This document shows positions 11,416 to 23,365 of a DNA stretch of 64,000 nt, in pieces. The position numbers were made by a program, and so were the translations under genes. Positions within the stretch are counted from its first letter, which is position 1, and each line of letters starts with the position of its first letter. Location: positions 12,720,833 to 12,784,832 of the forward strand of contig CM034591.1 in the NCBI GenBank assembly GCA_020091685.1, written 5' to 3'. The notes below the pieces were generated by a model. It was not told the DNA's origin. It was given only the letters and a program-made list of their open reading frames with translations, and did no database searches. This DNA comes from Lutjanus erythropterus. Taxonomy: Eukaryota > Chordata > Actinopteri > Lutjaniformes > Lutjanidae.

Positions 11416-12460
11416 GTGTCGCTCTCTGCTCTGTGCAGCACTCTGACACATGGGCAATCTCTGGGGCCATATTATGCCCCCGTCTGTTCAAAATGTTCTC
11501 AGAAAAACTGACACATACAAGGAATGTGACTGTCAGTAGCTCAGCGCTGATGATGAATGCACACTGGGGCGCAAATAAAGACCCACAAATAAACAGACAA
11601 TGGAGCTGAACAAAGCTGAGCGGATAGACAAACATGCAGTGCATCTGTTATTTGCAGACAAGAGGTATTAAAATGTTTATATTCTGTACATACATGACAA
11701 CCAGATACTAAATATACAGGACTGAATACTGACAGTGTGTATACATGGCTGTGGTCTGGTTGGCTCTGTGCTGCACATGTAGTGCAGAGCAAAGAATGCT
11801 GCAGCAAATACTAATGTACGTGATAAGATGTTATTTATAGACTGCATGTACAGTACATATAGACAGCTTGGACAATGGACAGTAAAATAATACTGTTTAG
11901 TGTTTACATGCTATTGAACAATGTGTATATTACACCAGAGAATTCACAGGAACTGTTGTTGTTTTACATTTGAATAAAGAAACAAAAAACTTTTCAAATT
12001 CAAGCACGCAAAACAGAAAAGGCAAATTAATGTCTAATTTATGTTAACATACTGTCAACAGATCTATATTTTTATAGTTTTTATTTTGTGTGTGTGTGTG
12101 TTAACATGTGTGTTTTCAGTTTACAGTGAGCAGCCAACTCAATTTCATGGGGAAATTCAAAATGCTGGCCCAAAGTCCAGGGCCACAGCCAGGATTTGAG
12201 ATATAATGAGGTATCCCCACATGAAAAATGTAATTTGATTTTTCTGGGGGGGGATTTTCTCTGTGTCTGCTGATTTATTAACTGAAATGTTGAATTACAG
12301 ATACCGTTGAGTTTTATTTTCCAACATGAAAGTCCAAATACTGTCTCCTTTGTCTTGTTTGCTGGCTGAAAAGTTGTCAATATTTAATATTTTGAGTCAA
12401 AATCCAGAGGAATCCGCCAATGAATTACTAACAAGTTATTTTTCTGTAGACTCCACACAG

Positions 12461-12725
12461 CACTGTAAAAACAGACTATTTGATTTAACTTAAACAAAGT
12501 TAGTTAAATCGTTAAATAAACTTGATATTAATTCATTTGTATTTGAGAAAATATGTCAAATTAGATTTCCTGTTATGTTTTTCCAGTTTAAAAGTCAGGT
12601 CTTCATTTTACACACAGAACTTAGAGCTGCAGCTGCTCCTGTTGGAGCGACTTTGTTCCAACACTGGCACGAAGAAAATATGTGAAACTGTCCCCAGTGA
12701 ATTTAATAAACTTAAAGTGTAAGCA
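12461..12725 (+). mobile_element. CACTGTAAAAA-end repeat fragment
   Basis: Begins AGCACTGTAAAAACAGAC and continues with repeated TTAAACTT/GTTAAAT words; related, by ends and composition, to 14675-14840, which finishes in TTTGCAGTGA. These are the two end types of a widespread fish non-autonomous DNA transposon. Confidence 0.4.
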
Positions 12726-12829
12726 GGTGGTGACAGAATTCAGTTCCAATCATGTTTGGCAATGTTCTCCTTATTGCAAAAAAAAACCAAACAACCATGC
12801 CTTATCTTAAAGATCCCAGGAAGTCAAAA

Positions 12830-13650
12830 TCAATGTTTTAAGCGTTAAAGTGTTACATGATACGTCACCTATACGCCAGTATCTGGGCCAGCAATGACAA
12901 AACATCATTTTGTAGGTATTCCCAGTACTTTTAATGGTATTTCAAAGTTTGTCTTTTCCTTGAAAACAATTAAAAACCGTTGATGGCTCATCCTGCACTC
13001 AGGGGCGTACACTAAATTCGCAAACTCTTTCTCGCTCATGATTTAACAGTGCATGGAAAAAGAAGTGGAGTGTTTTGTAAAGGCTCACCTTCATAACTTT
13101 ATTCACTGATTTGGGTGAAACTGGATTATATTTTATGGAGAAAATATTTTCTGGTTCACCTCTGATGTCCTTCAGCTGCTCAGCTTCAACTCTCAGTTGT
13201 TTAATTACTATTAGATGTTAACTGCTGTTAGCAGGCGACAAAAGTTGGCTCAGCAGCCTCCCAGCGAACACTGCTGGTCACCAGGACAAATACAGCCTCT
13301 CAGACTGACAGGGAATACATTACCATTGTCATTTATGGCGGTTGATGATGGAAAGCTTTACTTGTCCCTCGGGTAAGTTAGCTAATTCATAACTGCCATT
13401 ATCTCAGACAAACCCAGGAAGAAAACCACCTCTGTACTGTTTGCTTTTCCCTGTTGTCAAACTGGCCTCTGTTGTTCCTGGAGGCTGTGTTGGTCTCATC
13501 GTGTTCACTTGGAGCTTTCAGTCCGGGAAGAGTCGATATATTACAAGGAAGTTGATAGTGCATGCAAAAATGGCATTGGATCCAGAAAGAGTTGCTCGCC
13601 TGGCGCATAAAAGTTTTCCAGCTTCCTACCTGTTTACTTCCTAGTTATAC
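12830..13650. repeat. long dispersed repeat, copy 1 (pair with 44160-45110)
   Basis: The block TTCACTGATTTGGGTG ... GATTATATTTTATGGAGAAA ... CCTCTGATGTCCTTCAGCTG ... CTTCAACTCTCAGTTG recurs as its close counterpart at 44278-44365. Class unknown; no coding frame survives. Confidence 0.5.
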
Positions 13651-14674
13651 ACTCCACTTTAAAATGGTGAATAAACGCTGAACTTCCTATCAGTTCTTCA
13701 TAATAGAAAAAAGTCTTGTATTATTGTGTTATGCAAAAGCTTTATTGTCAGGCAGCACAACTAGAAAATATTTGGTTTTCATCAGCAGTAACTTGACACA
13801 AGACTTGTATGACTGAAAATGAACGTGGCAATAAACTACAGCAGATACCTGACTGTAAAAACAGCCACACAGGAGAAAAACTAAACTTCAGATTAGCTTC
13901 TCAGCTCTCCTACACACGCATGAGTTGGCTTACACAACACTTGCTTGTTTAAGGGGGAGAAAGGAGGGTCATCATGGGGTGGCTGCGGTCGGCGAGACGT
14001 CACCGCAGCCAGCTTGGTCACTCTCCAGAAGGGTAATGGAAATGAAAATCAGTGTGGCACGGTTTGCCTGTTCCTGCAAGTGATGACGTTTTGAAGTCTT
14101 TTTTTTTTTCGGTGTGAAGAAAGTTTTACGAATACAAAACCGTCATGGATCAAAAATTAATAATATAAAGAGTCATAACCAACCTTGTTTGCAATTTGAG
14201 GTGTCTGTCAACAGTTTGACAGACGTCTCTTTTATAAAGGTGACTTATGGGAGAAAATGTTTGTTGGACCGGTGGGGAACACCGCCAGTGACCACTGGGA
14301 AAACATGGCGACATGACTGAGCGGCAATTCCCTGTCTAATTCTAATATAAGTCTATGTATCATTCTCCCTCCTAGCGTTACAACTATGAACCGCTTTGGC
14401 TGCATGGCAGGGGGGCATTACGCACCGCGCTGTTGGATACAATAAAGGCCGATCAATATCTGTGACAAGTCTCTAAATGCCTGTTTTACAGCAAACATGT
14501 AACCAATAAGCTCTCTGGAAGCTGTTTCATGAGAAATGAAACTGTTTTAGAGACACACAGCAGGTTTTCATCATGTTTCTTTTCTTCAAACTAGAAATAG
14601 GAGTCTTGTGAGTGTTTTAACTCTCAAACAATGCATGCTGGGAAGTCTTCTCACGTGCTGATCACGTTTCTTTA

Positions 14675-14840
14675 GGAACTTAATTTAATGACTTGGTTGA
14701 ACTTTCTACATTCATTCATCATTTCAAGTCATAAGACTTTAAGCTAGAAGTTCTGCTGATAAATATTTTCTTGAGTTAATTTTTTTAATTTAATTTGTTG
14801 ATTCCAACAAATTCCTGTGTGATTTTTTTTTGCAGTGATT
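14675..14840. mobile_element. CACTGTAAAAA-end repeat fragment, opposite end
   Basis: AACTTAATTTAATGACTTGG through TTGTTGATTCCAACAAATTC to TTTTGCAGTGA. Confidence 0.4.
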
Positions 14841-15079
14841 TTGCTAAAATGCAGAAAAATCCCAGAAAAAAAGCAAACCACGGCACGACCTTAGTGCTCT
14901 TAGTGGTAGCTGCGGCTCTGACTCTGTCACAGCAGCTGGAGTAAATTTCCGTTTTGTTTTTCATGAAGGGTCGAGGGGGCGACCCAGTGCGTGTGCTGCG
15001 GCCCTCGCGGGGAAATAGGTCAGTGAGTGTGCTGACCTGTAGTAACAGACTGGTACAGCACAGTCATATGTTTGTTGCT

Positions 15080-15520
15080 CATCAGAAGTGTGTGACTCTG
15101 CTGACACGACTTCTCCCTCGCACTGTGTGAACACAAATGCGACTCATAGCACAGGTAGGACGGTTCCCATCCCATATATAGTCATAGTGACTGTAGCTGC
15201 TGTGGATTTTTTTTACCTCCACTCGAGCTGTGACTCATCATAAGAAATGACAATCCCAGAGATAACCCCGTGTTCCTGATTATAAAATAAAAGCTTGTGT
15301 TGTAGTGCGGTGTGAGGCACCGCTGTCATGACTTACCTCTGAGTCATGACTCACTATAAATGGCTGTTGGTCAATCCCTGTGAGAGCAAATTTCCTGTTG
15401 TTAGCATGCCTGCATAATCTCATTGATAGCAGACAGGATATTGAGTTGAGGTCATTCAGTTTGAGCTGGTGCGCGAAGGCAAGTAGTAGCACACTGTGCC
15501 ACATATGAGCCGCCTGTCAT
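15080..15520. promoter_or_regulatory. candidate regulatory block with three AP-1 sites
   Basis: TGACTCA lies at 15231-15237, and the perfect 14-bp palindrome TGAGTCATGACTCA at 15340-15353 is two abutting AP-1 sites. The stretch is free of obvious repeats and has a mixed composition, unlike the AT-rich flanks. AP-1 is an established Smad3 partner. Function is inferred only. Confidence 0.3.
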
Positions 15521-17215
15521 TTGGTATCAGTTAACAACACATGCTGTATCAGAGGACTAAAGGACTACACTGCTCTGGGATGTTGAATCAGCTGAAGTTA
15601 TGAGCTGGATGAGCATTAAAGTAACAGCACAAACATTTGTTTTTCAGAATCGGTGCGTGATTTAACTGTTATGCACACCAGATGAAATCCGTCTTACAAA
15701 TGACTGAACATGTTCAGTGATGAGTCTGGTTCAACGCACACAGATTTCATTACAGTGAGACAGTCAATAGATGCTTCCTCCCTGTGATCATGTTAACGTC
15801 TTGTGACAGGAACCTCTCTCAAAGCAGTGTATAGTAACTTAAGTATAATATACTAATCTGCACCTATCCATCATCAGTTTCTTCCACTAATGATTCTAAA
15901 TTTACTTCACTGAGGCTACTACTGATCTCTGAGCACAGCCAGTTGTCACTGTCCAGCTTTTTTTGTGATGCATTTTTTAAAAATATTTTCCTTTATTCCA
16001 CACTGACCCCTCAATGATGTACAGGCATAAAAAAAAAAGGTCAGATTCTGACTGCCACACCTTCATTTAAACAGGTGAGATTGGTACATAGGGCTTAGCA
16101 AAACCAAATATTTTAAATGTGTGCACACATTACCAGCATTATATCCTCATCCGGACACTGTTTGCTACTATCGCCCATAGTCGGCCACACTTCCGCCTCA
16201 AAACCAGTTGCTGCTTGTTTACAGTGAGGAAACAGTGGTGTCCGAATGGGGACATAGTTACCACACAACTAGTAAACACCCACGATAGCGCCTTTTTTTA
16301 CCAACTCTGGTAAAAACAAGGCTAAAGTAAATTGTTAAAATGTCATACTGCTAAAAAGGTAAGAAGTTAGACTTTACTTTAACAGGCTGAAAACATTAAA
16401 TGATATTTTATATTCATAGTCAAAGGGAAATTTTAATAGATTGTTATCAAAGAGGTGTCTGGTTGTGGACACAATTATTAAAAGTAGAATTAAGCCAGTG
16501 GTTCCCCACTTGAACTAAAACTACACAAGATGATAAACATGATGGGAAAACATATTTTTTCAGACTTTACTCTAATATTTTTTTATGTAACTCAGACGAT
16601 AATTTTATCCCTAAAATAACTCAAATACAACAAAGAAAAATACCACCCTTGTTGAACCGGTCAGACATGGCCACTGAAGTATAACTGACATCCTTAATTA
16701 GGTAAAATGGCATAGCCCGATTCAAAGACTGCAACAAAGAGGGAGACAACAGGAGAAGCCAGCCAAGAAAATTAATTTATTGTACCAAAAACAAAATCCT
16801 AACAATAAAATGTGTGGGAATCGGTGCAGCAGCAGTGTAGAGCATGTTTGGGTGTGTGTTAGTGTATTTATGAGGAAAAAACTCACGCTGTTTCTCCATA
16901 CCAGCTGAAGGAGACTCTCCAGACTGCCAGCTGAAGGAGGAATTAAGAGCTGAGGACACCAGGGCCCAGGTGAAGCTCATCCTGCTGACGGACCCTGCAA
17001 GACACAAACAAACAGGGACACCTAGTGCCCAGGTGGAAGGGTGTCACAAAAGGTATTAATGCCACCATATAAAGTAAAAAAAACAAAACAAAACATTTTA
17101 CTACTCGAGAAAAGAACCTCAAAATTAACAAAATTAATTATTTATTATGAGTAATATTTCTTGCCTCCACTAAACAAGTCTTCACATTAATTAGATCACA
17201 AATCAAACTACTACA

Positions 17216-17450
17216 GTGTCCACAACCTGTGACCTTTTGTGCCTATGCTGTTTTGTTGTTTTGTCAATTTGTGCATTTACACTGGGCCTTTGTTTTCTCT
17301 CTTTTTTGTATATCTTCATTTTGTGTTGTTATTCTGGTCTTTTTCTGTCTCAGTATACTTATTTTATTCATTTTACTTTCCCCCCATGTTGTGGTTTGTT
17401 TTTTCTTTCTTTCTTTCTTTCCTTCCATTCTTGCATAGCTCTAGTTCTCA
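17216..17450. repeat. T-rich low-complexity DNA with (TTTC)n
   Basis: Pyrimidine- and T-rich sequence with four to five TTTC units near 17403-17420. The open frames here have skewed Phe/Leu/Cys content and are not genes. Confidence 0.8.
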
Positions 17451-17721
17451 GAATGGAGTTTCCTTGTTTTGTCCCTACATAATTGACTGCATAAAAAAGG
17501 AAAATACAAAAATAAGCTAAATAAAGTTTGTTTGTTAAAATAAAAATAAAAAAAATCTAAAAATACGACGATTTCTTCTCATGTAAAGTTGTTGCTGTGA
17601 TACAGAATTAAAACAAACAAACAAAACCACAGCAACAACAACAGCAACAGAAGCCCCTCCTATGTTCTGCTGACTGTGAACGTGTGTCATTTTTGGTCTA
17701 TTTTAAAATAACTGTTGAATT

Positions 17722-17735
17722 GCGCCACCTACTGG
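17722..17735 (-). promoter_or_regulatory. candidate CTCF-binding site
   Basis: Minus-strand CCAGTAGGTGGCGC fits every position of the CTCF core consensus CCASYAGRKGGCRS. It lies about 15.4 kb upstream of smad3 and 23 kb beyond smad6, so it could separate the regulatory domains of the two genes. Occupancy cannot be known from sequence. Confidence 0.45.
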
Positions 17736-17861
17736 TAGCATTGCTTTAGTACAAGTATTACACTCCTTAAATATTCCATTCCCTGTAGCTGTCAGAGGAT
17801 ATAGTTTGACTTAACATTAAAATTAAATTTGTTATCAAAATTACCTTATTACCAGCCAAAT

Positions 17862-17888
17862 AATAATAATAATAATAAAAATAATAAT
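17862..17888. repeat. (TAA)n microsatellite
   Basis: About eight AAT/TAA units with one interruption. Confidence 0.85.
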
Positions 17889-18119
17889 TCAACTTAATCA
17901 ACTCTGTCCATGAAAAGCTTGATCATCTTTTCTCAGAAGGAGATGAACCTCCATGATGAGTGCTGACTACTACAGATTACATTAAAGGAATTATGTCTAA
18001 AATCCTACTTCTGTGTGGGATTTGTACGATTGTGTCCAGGGCACATCGTACTTAACAGAACACTAAAATGGATTAGATCGACCAAAATTCTCTATTTGAA
18101 CCATAATTGCACGTTATAT

Positions 18120-18560
18120 GCCTGCATACCAGCCTTCCATTTGCATTTATATGACAACAAAACCCCTCAATCTCAGATAACATATGCATAGAAGATCGAG
18201 CATTTGGTCACAGACCATTGCTTTTCTTTGTGGCTGATATAATTTCTCATTCTCCTAAGCCCTATTCACACACCCCTCGACAATATGCAAATAATGTCCC
18301 TGGGCGACCATTGTATTGCTGCACTTGAACAGTACGAGTGAGAGGAACACTATTGTTGCTGGAGTTGTTATCAAATTCCACAAGCCTTTAAAAATGGCTG
18401 CAGCTGATCATCATTTAGGAGCATAAACAAAGAGATCTATGTGATCGGCCTAATGTTGTTTTTGAAATGAGAGGTCTGCATTATGAACAACATGGAAATG
18501 AGATACTCGCATTTGTTCCTCTCATTTCAATTTATTCCACCTCTCTTTCTATTCTGCAGT
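18120..18560. promoter_or_regulatory. candidate enhancer-like block with two octamers
   Basis: Two exact POU octamers, ATTTGCAT (18139-18146) and ATGCAAAT (18285-18292), occur 140 bases apart with several SOX-type CATTGT/ACAAT words near 18305-18350. No repeat signature is seen. Conservation is a guess from appearance, not from an alignment. Confidence 0.3.
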
Positions 18561-18857
18561 GATATTTGGTCTTTTTGAGATGAAGAAAAAAAATCGTCTT
18601 ATCGTGATGAGAATAAAACTAGACAATCTTTAGAATATTTCACACAAACTAACATCAACTTGTGACCCCTTATAATTAAGCAATAGCTGCCCTTCATCCA
18701 AAGTTATGGCCTCAGTCTGGTGACGAGCTGGAAGCACTTTTACTTCTCAGGCTGACCTTTTGTTTGAAGAGATAGACTTATCCAGTAACTTAAGAATCAG
18801 GGAAATGTCAGCAAAAATCATACTGATGTGTAACAGGAATATTTGCATCTTTTTTTT

Positions 18858-18940
18858 TTTTTTTTTTGGTGACTCCCCAGATTTATCTTGGGACCTCTTG
18901 TGGGTCCAGACCCTCATGTTTGGAGCCATTGATCTGTGGA
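18858..18940. repeat. fragment of hAT-like repeat (GGGTCCAGACCC)
   Basis: After a T run (18850-18866) comes GGTGACTCCCCAGATTTATC and CTTGTGGGTCCAGACCCTCA, similar in kind to the element at 302-580. Confidence 0.35.
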
Positions 18941-19503
18941 GCTCCTCCTTAATGTTTGCAACATCTGAATGTGATCAAACACTTTTCAGTGTGTGTTTGT
19001 GCACAGTGTGACATGTGGTGTCTCAGTTCCCATCTGAGGGAAAAAAAAATCTTCTCCCCACAAGAATAATTATCTGTTTTAGGGGCTAAGGTCTTTCTTT
19101 AGGATTAAGTAAAGGTTTTATGGTTAAGTTTAGGATGGATCAGCATGGATTGACCAAAAGACCAAAAAGTCTGAGATAACAGGGGCCCCTGGACCCGCGG
19201 GTAATGTCTCCACATTCTCCTCCTTCTATTTTCAGTTATTCTTATTGTCATGTTTTTCTAGTTTTCCTATTCTTACCTCTTTTACTTTTTTACTATGTTT
19301 TTGTGTGTTTTGCTTGTGTCTTAGTTTACTTCAAATTTAGCTTAATTTTTTCCTTGTTCCAGTTTGGCCTCATTGTGTTGGCCGTCTGTTGTTATTTTGC
19401 CTCTGGGGTATCCTGCTCTTTTGCTTTGTCTGTCAAAGCACTTTATAGATTCTGTTTTTAAAGGTGCAATATAAGTAAAGTTATTATTACTATTACTATT
19501 ATT

Positions 19504-19506
<3 letters not shown>

Positions 19507-19538
<32 letters not shown>
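19507..19538. repeat. (CA)n microsatellite
   Basis: Sixteen CA units, preceded by a TTA/ATT triplet run at 19480-19505. Confidence 0.9.
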
Positions 19539-19540
<2 letters not shown>

Positions 19541-20059
19541 AATAAACATTCTAAAATGATTGATGTTCAAGGAATCCTCATCACCGCCCTTTAATAATAA
19601 ATCTTTTTCCTAACAGAGGTCAAGTTAATACTACAACTATTTGTCTCCGAAATATCACCTAATACCAGAGAGAAAAAAATGTTGTCGGAAGCTTCACTGC
19701 ATTATACACTTTCTGAACTTCCCTCCAAAAGGCAGAAACATGACAGTACCAAAATAGATGAATGGCTGACTTAGATTCTGTGAAACAAAAATGACACTTA
19801 TCTGACTCTGCAAGTTTTTACATTCTTCCTGTTAGATCATAAATTCTAAATGTTTTTCAACAGAATCTTGCTGTTTTATATATCAAATTAAAATCTTTCT
19901 GCCATGGTACTGGACAATCAGAAGTGTTCTCCCGTGTTACTATATGGACCAACTCTCAAAGATTTAGAGGTTAAATACAATGTATAAACAATACTATTTA
20001 TCTCATTTCCTTTTAACCATCTTGTTTTCTTTGTAAAAGACTGGCGAAAAGTGAAAAAA

Positions 20060-20098
20060 ATAAAATAAAAATAAAAATAAAAATAAATAAATAAATAC
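20060..20098. repeat. (AAAT)n simple repeat
   Basis: AAATA-type units, degenerate, eight to nine in number. Confidence 0.8.
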
Positions 20099-20399
20099 CT
20101 GAGTGGCATTTTTTGCCGGCAGGTGACTTTTTGTACCATATTTTGTTATATTTTCATATCACATGTATATTGCGAATTTGACCCTTTATTGTTTGTTTGT
20201 TTTAGAAAGAAGTTTAAGAGTTTGACATACTTTTTAAAAATAGCTTTCATTTTCTACCTATATAGGTAGGACTTTGAGTTCAACTTCCTCAAGTGTGAAA
20301 TAACTGGTAGCTTGCAAAGCTAAGAAGCTTCCTCAACAGTGCATATAAATATATTTAAATTAGGCCCACATGTGCCAGCGACAGTATTAAAGTGATGCA

Positions 20400-20580
20400 C
20401 ACATTAATGCACCAATCCATTATTATGATAAACATGATTCTAAGACAGGCTATTCTGCAAAATGTGCACTTTTATTTGTGTACTTTAAGTGTACTTGGAT
20501 GCTGATGCTTTTGTACTTGTAGTTAAATTATAATGCAACACTTTTCATTACTTTCATTACTTCAGTAAATGTAGCTCACA
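20400..20580. repeat. decayed AAGTAC-rich repeat
   Basis: GTGTACTTTAAGTGTACTTG, TTTTGTACTTGTAGTTAAAT and TTCAGTAAATGTAGC follow the usual order of the family at 30191-30855 in reverse sense, with many changes. Confidence 0.4.
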
Positions 20581-20610
20581 CAGAAAAAAACACAACTTGT
20601 TCCACTTGTG

Positions 20611-20624
20611 CCAAAAGAGGGCAG
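20611..20624 (+). promoter_or_regulatory. weaker CTCF-like site
   Basis: CCAAAAGAGGGCAG matches the CTCF core except at two positions (fourth and fifth). Confidence 0.25.
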
Positions 20625-21189
20625 CAAAAACCCACTGTGATGTTGACAGTGACACTTTGAAACCCTGAACAAAGTCCGTCCATGAATGAAACTACCACAC
20701 AAAACACATAAGACATGAAGACAATGATTCAATTCACAACGCTCTATAACACAAAGTAAAGACATGTTAAAAATGTGACTGTGTGTGTCCAGTCATTCTT
20801 TGGAGCCAGACAGTCTAACTGCCAGTCTGTCCAGCTATCTGTCCATCTGAGTCACTGTCTGTCTGTCTCTCTGTCTCTCTCTGTGTGTGGTCAACAATGT
20901 GTTATATCTGCGTCACAGTTGGAAGAATCGGCTCATTTATGTCTGCCACAAAGTCACTTCCCATGCCAGCTATGTTGTTGTTTTTGTTTAAGTTAACAGT
21001 ACATGTATGAGTTGTGTTTACATGATGTTACAACACAATAAAGTCCTTTGCAACATTCTGTAAAAAAGGAGGAGGAGAGGAGAGTTGTTTGAGTGTGTTT
21101 GTTTGTACATCAGAAGTGTATTTTTGCATGAAATCTTAATTCCACGGTATATTAACCGTGTTTGAACTTTTGTGATAAGATCAGTGATG

Positions 21190-21605
21190 GAAGAAGTACT
21201 GGAAATTCTAAGAAGTTGGGAAAAAAAAAGGGAACCGATTAACTTGGAAAAACTAAGTAAATTAAGTAAGTCAGTAAGTTTACTAAAAAAAAAAAAAAAA
21301 CAACAAGAAAAAAGCAAACAAAAAATACAAAGAGGAAACTTTATCATGGGAAAAGTAAGTGCATTTTAAGATGTTAAGTTTACTTAAAGAAAAGGAAACT
21401 GATCACTTTGGGAAAAGTAAGTAAATTCTAAAAAGTTAAGTTTATTCAAAACAACAACAACAACAACAGCAACGACAACAAAAGAAAACAAAAACAAAAA
21501 AAGACACCGATTATCATGGGAAAAGTAAGTAAGAGACCTTGGCTGTGTGGAGTTGTGCGTTACTGCCACCAACTTAATCGGAAAAAACAAGTAAATATTA
21601 TTGAA
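21190..21605. repeat. degenerate tandem repeat with GGGAAAAGTAAGT units
   Basis: The unit (a/g)aaac(c/t)gatta..-tggg aaaagtaagtaaatt..aagtttact plus an A/AAC run recurs about four times, starting near 21231, 21333, 21391 and 21509, with spacings of about 102, 58 and 118 because the A-rich linkers vary. An (AAC)n run lies at 21450-21480. The similar TTTACTTA words do not encode anything. Confidence 0.6.
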
Positions 21606-23049
21606 TGAAATAAGTAAACATCCTGGATACAAAATTCAACACATGTAAGATTAAAGACGTATTGTCAGAAAAAAAAACCAAAGGTATAAGCACTATTTCC
21701 ACAGAAAATGGCTCTTGTTGGTGATATTATGTACTGAATGATATTATTAGATTGTTTATAATGATGCAACTAAATGAGTGAGTCCAGGTGGATTGTCTGT
21801 TGAATCCCCTTTAGAGGATGACAAGATAAATTTGAAGGGTTGTAATGTAATTAATGTGAAAAAGTTACGTTTGCTACATAAATTTGTATGACCTTTTTTG
21901 ACCTTTCTCTCATCTTTGCTTGTTTTGTGAAATATTAGATAATTTGACCTCATTGGGCCTCAAGGCGTTTTTTTAAATGAAATCTGCAACATTAACATGT
22001 GGAAAGTTTCTTTGTTGTATTTCTAAGGACCGACAGACGTCTGAAACGTGACACGGGGCCTCAACGCTCCAAAAAGGTTTGGAAACACTGGTTCAATCTT
22101 TAAGACTGTGTGTATTATGATGAGACACATTTATGTCAACCTGAAATTGTTTATAAAACTTAGGTGAGTCATTTTCTTGTCCTCTAGTGTGACTCTGGCT
22201 CAGACATGAGTAGGTGTGGTGGTAACTGACATGACAGATAATTGATGCTGCAGTTCAGAATAGTTTTAGGCGATGCACCCATGCCAGATGAGTACAAAAG
22301 ATCAATTGATAAAAGAGGGCTGTGAAAATTCACATAAAACCATAAAATATTTCATCTGAGGCAATGCCAAGTGCACATGCATATACACTGCAATACTGTG
22401 TACCAGCTGAAACCAGCTGAGTTTCTGATGTTATCGTCTCCCATTTGCAGGTGTCTCTCCTGAAAGTTTCATGTTTTTACATTTCTTGAAACCCTTGACC
22501 CGTCTCTCAAAACTGTAAACATAAAAAACAAATCTACATTCACAGAATCTCTGACTTGTCTGGAAAAATCAAACGATGCTTTCAGATCATAGACGCAGGC
22601 GGTCATTATATGAACACTACTGAGCAGCCATTACACGCTACATAAAAAAAAAAAAGGAAAACAACAGTATTCAGGGCACACAGCTAAAGAAAAATATCTT
22701 TATTATATTTAAACAGACTTTGAATTTTCATTTAATTAATTAATTTCAACATCAATCTTTAGCTGCCTATTTAGCTGGCGTTTTGCTCACATTAGCTTAA
22801 ACTTAAGTGACTCTATATTTTGTTTTTACAAGAAAAGGAAGCAAGCTTGCTTAACTGTTATTAGAGCACAGAGCAACAAGGTGTGGGACTAAGGAAGCGT
22901 GAAGTGTGTGTACACCTGCTAAAGACAATCACCTTGATGCAGTCAGCCACGTATTTTGTTTACATTTGACGTCGTGCACCTAGAATACTTGGAGGATGGA
23001 AGATGGAAATTTCAACTAGGAAATCTAACATTTGATTTTGACTGGAACG

Positions 23050-23205
23050 CAGCCTAATAACCATTTTTGTTACCTTAGAATGAGCTGTTTAAAGGGTGCA
23101 GGTCCTCTTCTTTGGAGATGTTGCACGGCCATTTTTCTGCAGCCAAATGGACAATGTGGCCTTTCATGTTATTCTCATTGTCACTGCCCCTCATTGACTC
23201 ATGCA
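23050..23205 (+). mobile_element. TTAA-type MITE copy 4 (internal fragment)
   Basis: TTTGTTACCTTAGAATGAGC, GGTGCAGGTCCTCTTCTTTG, GATGTTGCACGGCCATTTTT and GGCCTTTCATGTT in family order; both ends are missing. Confidence 0.6.
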
Positions 23206-23299
23206 GACGTGCATGTTAGTGCCGTTAGCGTCTGAGAGTGATACATTAGGATTTCAATGTAGTATAAAATGCAAGAAAGTCCATGTATGAAGGAGGCGG

Positions 23300-23365
23300 T
23301 GGGGATGAATGGCTCAAACAAACACAGGACTTTCACCAGGAGACCAGGGTTTGTGTCCTCTGTGA
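23300..23365 (+). repeat. short copy of the repeat at 10780-10925
   Basis: ACACAGGACTTTCACCAGG followed by CCAGGGTTTGTGTCCTC, a B-box-like word. Confidence 0.35.
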
